64,000 nucleotides of DNA, taken from contig JBITNC010000001.1 of the NCBI GenBank assembly GCA_050084985.1, positions 69,316,001-69,380,000 of the forward strand. Direction: 5' to 3'. This DNA comes from Nageia nagi (taxonomy: Eukaryota; Pinophyta). Below, piece after piece: positions 1 through 10,132 of the stretch. The notes below the pieces were generated by a model. It did not search any database and was not told where the DNA came from. It was given only the letters and a program-made list of their open reading frames with translations. The stretch's first letter is position 1; the number at the start of each line of letters is the position of its first letter. Both the position numbers and the translations under genes were made by a program.

Positions 1-1
1 G

Positions 2-1078
2 GCATCTCGAGCATGGTACTCCAGACTTGATACATATCTTCAGCAACAAGGCTTTAGAAAAGGAATGGTGGATAGCAATTTATACATTAAATTAAAAAAG
101 AAAAATCAGCTAATTGTTGTTGTCTATGTAGATGATATAATTTTTGGAGGAAGCAAGAAGGAGCTATGTAAAAATCTTGCTGACAACATGCAAATAGAAT
201 TTGAGATGTCTATGATAGGTGAGCTTGCATTTTTTCTCGGCCTACAAATCAATCAGTTGAAGAATGGCATGTTCATTTCTCAAACCAAGTATGTTAAGGA
301 GATGCTGAAGAAGTTTACCATGGAAGACTGTAAACCTATGAGCACCCCTATGATGACAGGCTGCAAATTAAGCAAGGATGATAAAGCACCAATAGTAGAT
401 CAAACACAATACAGGTCAATGATTGGAAGTTTATTATATTTGATAGCTACTAGACTGGATATTCTTCAAGTAGTATGTATGGTTGCTCAATTTCAAGCAA
501 ATCCCAAAGAAACACATGTTACTGCAGTAAAGAGAATATTCAGATATCTCAAAGGCATAGTATAATATGGTTTATGGTATCCTAGAGGAAAGGAATTTAC
601 ACCTATTTCCTTTTCATATGCAGACTGGGCAAGATGCGTGGATGATAGGAAGAGCACCAGTGGAGGAGCATTTTATTTGGGTAATAATCTTGTTGGCTAG
701 CATAGTAAAAAGCAAGACTCAGTATCCCTATCTACAGCAGAAGTAGAGTATATAGTAGCAACTTCTTGTTGCACATAGATTCTATGGATGAAGCAGATGC
801 TAAAAGATTTTGGTATACAGATTAACGAGCCCATATCAATTCTGTGTGATAACACAAGTGCAATCAATATCTCAAAAAATCCTATTATGCACTCACGAAC
901 AAAGCATATAGCAATCAGATATCACTTTCTAAAAGAAAGAGTGGTGTAAGGAGAAGTACAGTTGGATTTTGTTCCAACCACAGAGCAAGTAGCAGACATC
1001 TTTACAAAGCCTTTGCCCAAAGATGTCTTCGAATATCTTCGAAACAAGCTAGGAGTTGTTGTCCTTCCCACGCATTAG
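2..1078 (+). pseudogene. Copia pol remnant: C-terminal RT plus RNase H
   Basis: A single reading frame runs from position 2 to a TAG at 1076-1078 without net frameshift, and it is homologous to the C-terminal 355 or so residues of the pol ORF at 40893-44576. The RT active-site motif YVDD is present near 127. The RNase H region carries its SDADWAG-type segment near 620 and its CDN-type segment near 845 in degraded form. Four in-frame stops break it: TAA at 563-565, TAG near 700, TAG near 777 and TAA near 948. Compared with the younger copy, three of the four look like C-to-T or G-to-A changes (Trp or Gln codons) and one is Glu to stop. It cannot encode a working enzyme. Confidence 0.9.
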
Positions 1079-1293
1079 CTAGTTCTGGACGTCACATTCT
1101 CAAGGGGAGTGTTTATTTTTTCCTTCCTATGTTGCTTCTATGTATCTTGTTTTTGTATGCATACTACTGATTTCCTGAGAATGTCATGTATAGACTCAAG
1201 GGGAGTCTGTAAATGCCCTTTGTTATTATTGACAAAGGGGGAGAGAAAAGTCCTGATGCTGGTGTCTGATCAAGTGGTGTTACCAACAATTCC

Positions 1294-1304
1294 AAAGGGG
1301 GAGA
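1294..1304 (+). other. Polypurine tract of the truncated Copia
   Basis: AAAGGGGGAGA sits one base before the LTR start TGTTGAGC. It is the plus-strand primer site and matches the tracts at 37592-37602 and 44778-44788 in the younger family members. Confidence 0.8.
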
Positions 1305-1579
1305 TTGTTGAGCATGTGTGATTGTCATTGTTGTCAACACATGGTTTTGGTAAAGATCAGGTTTTGAAGGTGATGAGGTCAGCAAGGAGAATTGAAAAGC
1401 TGGGGTTAGTAAATTAAGCATTCTGAAATGAAATGATAAAAGCTTAGTTGTGGAAAAAACCAGGTTCCAGAGAAAGTGAGTAGAGCATTCCGGAAGCATG
1501 AAGATGACATAATGGGAAGAATGATGTTCACATTTTTGAATGAAACCAAGTTCTAGAGATGATGAGGTCAGCAAGGGGT

Positions 1580-1914
1580 GATTAAAAGTTCGAAGATAAA
1601 AGTCCGGAGATAAAAGTTCGAAGATAAAAGTTTGAAGATAAAAGTCCAGAGATAAAAGTCCAGAGATAAAAGTCCGGAGATAAAAGTCTGGAGATAAAAG
1701 TCTGGAGATAAAAGTTCGAAGATAAAAGTTCAGAGATAAAAGTCTGGAGATAAAAGTCCAGAGAGAAAGGTTCAGAGATAAAAGTTCAGAGATAAAAGTC
1801 TGGAGATAAAAGTTCGAAGATAAAAGTCCAAAGATAAAAGTCCGAAGATAAAAGTCCAAAGATAAAAGTTCGAAGATAAAAGTTCGAAGATAAAAGTTCG
1901 GAGATAAAAGTTCA
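1580..1914 (+). repeat. 14-bp minisatellite inside LTR (about 23 units)
   Basis: Head-to-tail units of the type GATAAAAGTCCGGA fill this stretch, with variants TTCGAA, TCCAGA, TCTGGA and TCCGAA at the unit end. The variants are what CpG decay of TCCGGA would give. The young LTRs hold a shorter and more irregular version (for example 30840-30976). The long minus-strand open frame over this stretch is a product of the repeat, not a gene. Confidence 0.9.
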
Positions 1915-2647
1915 GACATTGCAGGAAGCATTTTACTCTACTTTCAGATTCTAGAGAAGATGACATTAGCAGTTGGTGTTGAAAAGTCCAGAAGGCCATG
2001 CAGATACCTTGGAACTCTCTTCAGAGTTCAGAGATGATGACATCATGGTGAATACAATAAACATCCGGTAAGCTAGTAGGCCACATAGATACCTTGGAAC
2101 TCTCTTTCGAAATCAGTGGAGAAAGAGCTACACTTGTCTGAACAACTCTATTTGAGCAAGAGGAGCGTTCATCAGTTATAGTAGTTGCAATCTCAGATAG
2201 TGAACTCTCTTAGTGTAGGAGCAGTTACAAATAAAGATTCCTTTTTAGTTTGTTTTTGGTAACATGTCATGATGAGGAATAGTTTCGTGAGGGGTTTTCT
2301 TGATGTGTAATGGTTTTCTTGATGTGTAACAGTTTGTAGGAAGGGATGTGAAGAGTGGATTGGAGATTTAGGGAAAAATGGCGAGCAGAGACATGGTGAG
2401 TTGAAGTAATGGTGTGGAAGTGAAGGTAATAGCATGGAAGAGGTGGAGAGTGGATTGAAAGAGGTGTGAAAAATGAGCATGGAGAGAAGGGTGAGGAGAG
2501 AAGTGTGTAGTGGAGAGGGAAGAGCATGGAAGAGGGGAGTATTAGGAGAACGTGAAGTGAGCAAACAAATATGCAGATAGGAGTGTGATTGTTTAAGTGT
2601 GTTACTTTGGAGCTATGTGCAGAGATCAAACAATGAGCATTAGAGCT

Positions 2648-2843
2648 AGACCATTGAGGGTCTTCTAGAACTGTATTCTTTCCTCCTTTTTGAATGTTGT
2701 ATCAAGTGGGTGCTTGATAGCTGGAGTTGGTGCTCCAAGAAGCAAGTGCTACTATTTTAAAGTGGTAGTTGGTGGTACCCTTCACAGTTGGTGCTGTGAA
2801 TCTGTAAGCCTTCTTTAATGATAGGATTTGGATTGGAGTCCAA
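2648..2843 (+). other. Decayed hairpin run in old LTR
   Basis: This is the counterpart of 31825-32068. Intact hairpins are AGACC/GGTCT (2648-2663), TATCAAG-TGGGTG-CTTGATA (2700-2719), TGGAG-TTGGTG-CTCCA (2722-2737), TTCACAG-TTGGTG-CTGTGAA (2781-2800) and TTGGA-TTGGAG-TCCAA (2828-2843). The GGTAG hairpin at 2764-2779 has one arm mutated, the AGCAG hairpin is broken by a deletion near 2740-2750, and one of the two GGTAG hairpins of the young LTR is missing. Confidence 0.75.
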
Positions 2844-4146
2844 GCAGTCATTTTCAAGGATGTAGCCAATCTGGTGAACCTCGTTATATCTGGTGTTGTG
2901 TGATGTACTTGGTTTGCATGCTCAATTTTCTCTGGCTTTTAATCTATCTTTATTTAAGAAGGTTAAATTGATTAATTTTCTTTTTACACTGATTCACCCC
3001 CCCTCTTAGTGTCACTTGAAGTCCAACAACTACATCATCCTTAGAAGATCTCAAATTTTCTTGGGGTATTTTAGATAAGCTTGAAATACTAATAGGAACT
3101 CCATTCTACATCAAATGAATATAATAGTAATTATGACCTAGGTGGATATTAGAAAGATGATCGGCTCTTGAATTCCTATTCTCCATCCTAGCAAGTTGTA
3201 TTGTAAATAATGGGTAAGTATGGATACACATATTACTTTATTTAGTTATTATTTTGAAAACCACTCATCTACATTTGTATAAAAATAATCAAAAGGGAAT
3301 CAAACATTTACCTTTTCACTAGTCTCATCTGCCAATACTTTCAACCTGAAAGGCATTGTTACTTCCTCCATAATAGATGTATATACTTTATTGTAATATT
3401 AGAAATGTTATTTCCTTGGTGAATATCATCAATCTTGGAAAGAGTCTTAATGAAAATTTTCTATTGGGTAAGATGAGTATTCCATAGATAATATTTTCAT
3501 TTGGGGAAAGGCCCATTTTTGCCTCACCATTATATGTTATCTCCTATTGGAAGAAAAATAAATGATTATCTCTTGAGTTGTTTGAAGTGCCTTGATGTTA
3601 TTAGAAATTCATTACCATCATTATATAGTCAATGGTAATTAAAATTCATTTATCCCTAGTCATTTACATTTATGTGTGTACCACATGTATTTTATTTAGG
3701 ATACTTTGATCTTACATGAAAATGTTTTGGAGGATTAAAGTTGGATTATTGGCATTTTAACAATATAGTCTAGAATCAAGGGAAGTTGTTCAATGTTTTA
3801 AATGCACCTCTCATGAGTTACCTTATCAAGCTAGGCATGAGGTTGTGTTTGAGACATAAATCCAAAGAATCATTTTACAAACAAAATAAAGTAGTATTGG
3901 TGTGGAATTTTCTTTTTAATGGGAAATCTTGCTCTTACATTATGAAAACCTTTGCATAATAAGACTTCATTTTTTCTTGCAAACAAGTTTGATATGTTTC
4001 GTATGACCTTGTTAGAGGCATCTTTTAAGTGGATAACCTAGTACATTCTTATTTTTGTAAGCTGAAATCTCCTCTAATTTTGTATGATAAGCCATAAGTA
4101 TATATAGTTTTAAATGAATTCCTAGACTTCAATCTCTCTAAACATG

Positions 4147-4651
4147 GAATTAAAATAAGAATTCATTCTTGACATAGGTTGATTCATTTTACACATCAAG
4201 TTGAGCAATGATATTTGTTCACTTTGAGAGGTGGATTAATTTGGGTTAGATTTTCTTGTATTTTAAAGTTGATTTTGCCACTCAATAGAGGAGTCTTGGG
4301 TTTAATTCAAAGAGTAAGTTTATTAGCAACTTTTTTCATTATAAATCATTCATTAAATGATTGCTAAAAGGCTAATGGAGATTATTGAATTAAACTAAGA
4401 ATTCATGCTTGACATAGGTTGATTTAGTTTACTCATCAAGTTGAGTAATGATATTTGTTCACTTTGAAAGGTGGATTAATTTTGATCAGATTTTCTTGTA
4501 TTCTATAGTTCATTTTGCCACTTAATAGAGGAGTCTTGGGTTTAACTAATTTAAAGAGTAACTTTATTCTTATAGATATTTAGTCTTTTAAAATAGCAAC
4601 TTTTTCCATTATAAATTATTCATTAAATGATTGCTAAAAGGATAATGGAGA
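4147..4651 (+). repeat. Tandem duplication, two copies, 240-bp offset
   Basis: Copy 1 begins at 4147 (GAATTAAAATAAGAATTCAT) and copy 2 at 4387 (GAATTAAACTAAGAATTCAT). Both run through a shared GAGGAGTCTTGGGTTTAA segment to TAATGGAGAT near 4382 and 4651. Copy 2 carries about 25 extra bases before the end. Divergence is moderate, so the duplication is not recent. No coding potential was seen. Confidence 0.8.
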
Positions 4652-5116
4652 TGATTGTAAACCTTTGGTAGAAATACATATTGATATCTTACTATAAACA
4701 ATTGAATGGATACCATCATAGTTACCTTATGGAATTAGGATTTGGTAAAGGCTAATTTCACCTATATTTATCCCCATTATTGTTAATATAAAATTTATGT
4801 AATAAATTTTATGATAAAATTATGGAAATAATTTACTTGTATTATGATAATTACTTTAATTTTTTTATATTGAAGGGTATGTTGTAATGTTAAGATTTTA
4901 GTAACAAATAATGCTTATAACTTTGATAGTAATACTAAGAATGAGTTTTGGGTTTTGAAGAAAATTAGATAATATATAGAATTAGTAAATTGGAATTAAG
5001 TTTATGAGTGATAATTATATTCTATTATATCCTTTTATAAATAAGATCATGTTAAGTATAATTTCTATATTTATAATGATGGTGATGATCTTTGGTTTTC
5101 AAAATGGCTTATGTTT

Positions 5117-5342
5117 GACTCCACAATCAAGGAAGATAGGTAGTCTTTTGATAATACCTAAATCCTATCAAGATTTAAAATGGAGTATTATTTTAGAATG
5201 ATATTTCTTGAAATTTTGATTAATGGATAAGATTGAGTATATGCATGATGATAATTTTTAATGATTACTAGACTCCATGATCGAAGAAGATAGGAAGTAT
5301 TTGATAAGACCTAAATCCTATTGATATCTAGGAAGGAGTATT
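5117..5342 (+). repeat. Short direct duplication (5117-5190 and 5271-5342)
   Basis: Two copies of about 73 bp share GACTCCA, GAAGATAGG, CCTAAATCCTAT and GGAGTATTA in the same order, 154 bp apart. The second copy differs at several positions. Function unknown. Confidence 0.6.
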
Positions 5343-6269
5343 AGTTTGTTTTACTACTTAAAATAAGATTGCTTTGAATTGATGCATCTAGTATTAGGAT
5401 GCATATCATTAATTGAAAAAGAGTTGTCTTGATCCTCAATATACTCTCGCCCAATCTTAGTACTCAACACCATATAGTCTTGGTTCTCTTGAATAGGTGC
5501 ATGTTTGTGGATGATGATAAGTTGATGGAGACTTGTCAAAGGCCAAGGATAATTATAAAGAACCCTTCAAATTTTTATAATACTTATATAAGTAGGGTCA
5601 TTGTAACTTGTACAATTATAGCAAACTTATATATTCATACATATTGTTTGGAGAAATAAGAAGGCTTTGGTATGGGTATACTCTTTTGCATCCTTACTAT
5701 TGTTGGAACAACTATACTTAGTCAATTTTGAGCATGTATGATCATTTACTTCTGGTATAAGTTTAGTAATTTTAGCATACACATATTCTACAAAAATGTG
5801 ACATAATTAATAAAGAAGAAGATGCACCTAATTTTGGGTCATTTTCATAGTATTCAGTTTTGGTAGAAGTTTCATAGTTTTTGAGGCATGAACATCATTG
5901 GAGTGGTGATGAAGTCAATACAACATAATGCTTAGCCATTTTCTCATGTATTATGAAGTATTTGATTTTGTAAAACATACAATAGAGTGAAGAGGAGTAT
6001 TTTACATAGGAATAGTGAAATTCCTTCAAGGTATTTCCATCAGTTCAAGGCTCTACCATAGGTGACTTGTACATAGAGCAAAGAGAATTTTAGATGTTTT
6101 TCACCTTACATGTTCCAATTTTGGAGATTCAAGTTTTGGCTATATAGGTTTAAGTAGAAATAGAGAAGTCTACAAGAATAGGTGCTTTTTTTCAAGTATT
6201 GTTGCAAATAGACTTTGTTAGAATCCAAAATTTGAGCTAATAAGTCATATTTCATACTTACTAATAAAA

Positions 6270-6731
6270 TGTAGCCCCTCATCATGTTTGGAGATGAAAT
6301 AGTACCATATTTGGGAAATATACCCACATTTTATAGAAACACACCCACCTAACATGTTTGGCTTGAAACATGATCGCATTTTAGCCTGTTAGATCTAGGT
6401 AGTTTTGGGCAAACTTTCAAATAGCTTTTCCTCTTTTTCACATGATTTTAGTGTTATTTTGCTTATGATTTTCAACTATTTAGCTTCAATATGTATAAAT
6501 AAGTGTTCTCAACTTAGTTTTAGGTTTGATTATGGAATCATTTGGTGTAACTTGTAAATCATATCATGTACTTGTAAAGCAAACTATTTGATAAAATGTC
6601 ATAGTAAGAATTCCACTACATTTTCCAGATCTGTGTCAAATTTTAATTTATGTAATGCATTTGTGAATGTTTGGTGAATGTATGATGATTTTATAAGTAT
6701 TTTTTTATATGATTAAGTGGTTTAAGCTTCA
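6270..6731 (+). repeat. 5' LTR of deleted Copia (462 bp)
   Basis: It starts TGTAGCCC and ends TTTAAGCTTCA. It aligns along its length with 9494-9979 at roughly 80 percent by eye. A TATA box lies at 6494-6501 and a degenerate primer-binding site follows at 6735-6744. Confidence 0.85.
6494..6501 (+). promoter_or_regulatory. TATA box in 5' LTR
   Basis: TATAAATA lies in a context conserved with the 3' LTR copy at 9742-9749 (GTATAAATAAGT). Position within the LTR is consistent with a U3/R promoter. Confidence 0.6.
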
Positions 6732-6734
6732 TTT

Positions 6735-6744
6735 TGGTATGAGA
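6735..6744 (+). other. Degenerate primer-binding site (iMet type)
   Basis: TGGTATGAGA starts 4 bases after the LTR end. It resembles TGGTATCAGAGC, the usual initiator-Met primer site of plant Copia elements, with one change in the first ten bases. Confidence 0.6.
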
Positions 6745-6853
6745 TATTATAGATCCAAATTAAGTTTTATTAGGTTTAAAAATTATGGGTATTTTGTAAA
6801 AAATTTTGGAAATTTTTTTTTAACAAATCCAAGTTATGTTGAAGACTACTATC

Positions 6854-9480
6854 ATGGCAAAAAACTCAATACTAATACCAATCCCAAAATTTGATGGACC
6901 ATATTATGAATATTGGAGCATCTAGATAATGACTCTCTTAGAAGGTAAAACTTATGGGACATTGTTGAATATGGATACAAAGAACCAACTGATTGGAGTG
7001 TCCTGAGTGAAGATGGAAAGAAGGAAACCAAAGAGAAGAAGAATTAGTAGTTTTTAGATTTATCACATATCCAAGCTGCTCTTGATAAGAGCATTTTTCC
7101 AAGAATTTTGTCCCATAGAGCCACTATTTATGCATGGAAATCCTTGAAACAAGGCTACCAAGGAAGTGTCAAAGTGAAGGAGGTAAAGCTTCAAACCCTC
7201 ATAAGAGATTTTGAGAATCTCACACGATATGAAAATGAGAGTGTAAGTGATTATTGTGTAAGGGTGAGGGACATAATGAATAAAATGGCCATCCTTATTG
7301 GTGATGATTTGGACAATGCATTGGTAATTAACTAGACTTTATTACCAAAATGGGACAATGTGGCTCTTATAATTGAAGAAACCAAAGATCTTTCCACTAT
7401 GGAGTTTGATCAATTGGTGGGATCTCTCACATCTCAGGAAGAGAGATTTTTGATAAGGTCCAATGTTGTTACAATTGAAAAACAAGCATTCTAAAATAGA
7501 GAGAATGAAAATACTAATGGAAGAGGTCAATGTAGAGCCTCTAGAGGCAGAGGTCAAAATGAAAGAGGATGAAGAAGAGGCTCTTGTAGAAGAGGAATAG
7601 GAAGAGGAAGAGATCAAATTTTAGATGATGACTAAGCCAATAGTGTAAGTGCAAGTACTAGAGGGGGATATATTATAAGAGGTAGAGGAAGAGATAAGAG
7701 GAATGTGCGATACTATCATTGTATCAATATTTGATATTTTGAGAGAGACTGTAGGCTAAAACAAGCCTTTCAAAATAATAGATCAAAAAATTATGGGAAA
7801 GAATATTCATATGAAGATTATGGAGAAGAATATTCCTATGAATAAGATGTCTTGTTTCTTTCTATTTTCCAAGAGGAGAATCATGGTGCTAAAGCACTTA
7901 TTTCATAAGAACAAGAAGATGAAACTTAGGTTCTTAATAGTGGTTGTTCACACCACATGATTGGAAAGAAGGAGCTTCTATCATCTCTTGATAATTTCTT
8001 TTGTTCTAGCATCAAACTTGGGAATAAAAACTCTTAGAGGTGATTGCAAAGGGGGACATGAAGGCTCCTATTAAGAAAGGTACTATGAAGGTTAAAAGTA
8101 TTTATTTTTCTCTTGATTTGAAATAATCTCTTTTAAGCATTGGACAAATACTAAAAAAAAATTACAAATTAGTTTTTAAAGATAAAATATACAAGATATA
8201 TGATAAGAATAGAGGTGGAAGGATGGTCACTACAGTAAAAATGAATAAAAATAAACTTTTTCCCATCAAGTTTGTGTAGAAATGAAGAGGTTTTACTTGT
8301 ATAAGCATTGATGATAGTGCTAATTTATGGTATTTGAGGTTTATCCATGTGAATTTTTAGAGTTTAAAGCTTTTGTATCCACATGTTTATGGTTTTTAGA
8401 AGGTCCAAGATACTAATAAAATGTGTGAAGCATGTGCTCTTGGAAAGAATGCAAGAGGGAATTTTTCAAAGAATGAAGAATGGAGGGCCCAATCTCTTCT
8501 ACAATTGGTGCATAGTGATCTTTATGGACCAAGGAAAACACAAAGTATGGGTAAAGATTCTTATTTTCTCACCTTTATTGATGATTTTTTTAGATATTGT
8601 CAGGTATTCTTTCTTAAACACAAATATGAAGCATTTGAGTGCTTCAAGACTTTTAAAGCTAGTGTTGAGAACCAAAGTGGGCATACAATTAAGTGTTTAC
8701 ATATATATCATGGTGGTGAGCTTTTCTCTCATGATTTCTTGAAGTTTTGTAGATATTTTGATATTAAGAGGCAATTGAATTCAACATACATACCCTAACA
8801 AAATGGAGAGGTTGAAAGAAAGAACTAGACTTTGGTAGAGATGGCAAGGTGTATGATGCACACAAATGGTTTGAGTAATTTTTATTGGGATGATGCTATT
8901 TGAACTATTGTTTATATTTTAAATAAGATTCATACAAGGAGTTTGGAAAGTATTACTCATTATGAGAGTTGGCTTGGAAAGAAACTAAGTTTGAAACATT
9001 TTAAAGTTTTTGGCTATCTTTCTAATGTTCATGTGAATGATAAGTATAGAAAAATGCTTGATGCTAAGAGTGAGAAGTATATTTTTATCAGCTATAGTGA
9101 AAACTCCAAATTTTATAGATCATTTAATTTAGTTTCTCATAAAGTTATGGTGTCTAGAGATGCCATTTTTGATGAAGGGGGAGGTTGGAAGTCTCAAAAA
9201 TGCTAAAATTTTATTGCTGATGATGGTTTGCTTGAAGAAAATGCTTCAAATGGCCAAGGAAGTGTTCATCCCAGCTATGTTTCACACAATCAAGTTCAGC
9301 CCAAATTTGATCCTTCTTCACAAATAGGGTCCTTAAGTGCATCTTCAAGTCCATAACATGGTTCTTATTCACCTCTATCACCAAGTGCAAGTGTAAATCA
9401 ATCAATAAAAGGTAAAATGGTGTTAAAATATCATCCTTCTTCTCAAATGTTGGACCAAAAGTTTTCTTGAAGGTTGACAA
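6854..9480 (+). pseudogene. Copia gag-protease-integrase remnant
   Basis: A likely gag start is the ATG at 6854. A UBN2-type gag segment is readable at 7108-7335 (YAWKSLKQGYQG, VSDYCVRVRDIMNKM). A broken CCHC zinc knuckle follows near 7708-7755 (second Cys lost), then a protease remnant near 7935 reading NSGCSHHM where DSGCS-HM is expected. The integrase zinc-binding part (CEACALGK, near 8422) and catalytic core follow at 8421-8798. An integrase C-terminal part is at 8943-9206 (KVFGYLSNVHVN). Many stops and frameshifts separate these pieces. Sequence to about 9480 is the serine-rich spacer that precedes RT in Copia polyproteins. RT and RNase H are missing. Confidence 0.85.
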
Positions 9481-9493
9481 GGAGTCAACAAAA

Positions 9494-9979
9494 TGTAGCC
9501 TCCCACCACATTTGGAAATGAAATGCCACCATGTTTGGAGATGAAATGATGCTATGTTTAGGAAACACACCCATATTTCATAGAAACATGTCCATCCAAC
9601 ATGTTTGGCCTAAAATGCAATTGCATTTAAGCCTTTTAATTCCAAGCAATTTTGGAGAAATTGTTAAGTAGTTTTTTCTCTTTTTTCTCATACTTTTGAG
9701 TTCATTTTGCTTACTATTTTCAATTTTTTAGCTTGGGTATGTATAAATAAGTATTATCAACTCATATTTGAGTTAGATTATAAAATTATTTGGTGTAACT
9801 TGTAAATTGCACCATATACTTGTAGAGTAAACTATTTAACAAAATATCATAGTAAGAATTCCACTACATTTTTCGTATATATGTGAAGTTTTAATTTATG
9901 TAATGCATTCAACAAAGTTTGGTGAATGTATGATGATTCTATAAGTCTTTTTATATATAGTAAAGTAATTTAAACTTCA
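9494..9979 (+). repeat. 3' LTR of deleted Copia (486 bp)
   Basis: It starts TGTAGCC and ends TTTAAACTTCA, matching 6270-6731, with a TATAAATA box at 9742-9749. The 153 bases between it and the long LTR at 10133 contain nothing I can name. Confidence 0.85.
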
Positions 9980-10132
9980 AGTATTTGGTTTTGATAGGTA
10001 TTTCAAAATGCAAGTACCTACAGATAGTGTCAAAAGTCTAACAAAATGCATTTTTTTCCAAGAAGACAATCTCAACCACCAGATTCAAGTTTTGAACTCT
10101 AGAAATAAAGGCATTGAAATGCGTAGGATATT

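Larger units (their letters stand above)
1..3028 (+). mobile_element. Truncated old Ty1/Copia element, family A (3' end only)
   Basis: The window opens inside the reverse transcriptase of a Copia element and continues through RNase H, a G-rich 3' leader and a complete 3' LTR. It is clearly related to the younger tandem array at 30419-46621: position 1 corresponds to about 36310 there, and the polypurine tract and LTR ends match in type. The 5' part lies outside the window. The copy is old, with four premature stops in pol and a diverged LTR with different internal subrepeats. The LTR ends in CCAACA at 3028. A target-site duplication cannot be tested because the other end is not visible. Confidence 0.9.
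1306..3028 (+). repeat. 3' LTR of old family-A Copia (1723 bp)
   Basis: It starts TGTTGAGC directly after the polypurine tract and ends GTCCAACA, as do the three LTRs of the young array (TGTTGAAG...GTCCAACA). The 5' portion is dominated by a 14-bp minisatellite. The 3' portion keeps the hairpin run and the GATGTAGCCAATCTGG segment seen in the young LTRs. The 31-bp CACAGCTCGAGG array of the young LTRs is absent here, so U3 subrepeats have turned over between the two copies. Confidence 0.9.
3029..6269. other. AT-rich stretch without recognisable genes
   Basis: No open frame of note, domain, RNA gene or LTR pair could be recognised in these 3.2 kb. The small ORFs at 5004-5201, 5354-5539 and 5429-5659 have no family signature and lie in low-complexity AT-rich DNA. 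Two local duplications (4147-4651 and 5117-5342) are the only structure I could see. Confidence 0.6.
6270..9979 (+). mobile_element. Ty1/Copia element with RT/RNase H deletion
   Basis: Two direct LTRs (6270-6731 and 9494-9979) flank a degraded gag-protease-integrase coding region. The element is only 3.7 kb because the pol sequence stops in the spacer after integrase and the 3' LTR follows at once, with no RT or RNase H. No clean polypurine tract precedes the 3' LTR, as expected if a deletion removed it. Five-base flanks (taaaa left, agtat right) do not match, so a target-site duplication is not visible. Confidence 0.85.

Noticed and set aside
1164-1931. 255-aa minus-strand open frame rich in LSPDFYLRTFI-type repeats
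   Set aside because: It is the translation of the 14-bp minisatellite in the LTR; three translated units give a 14-residue repeat. No gene.
6265-9984. Target-site duplication for the deleted Copia
   Set aside because: Flanks taaaa and agtat do not match.
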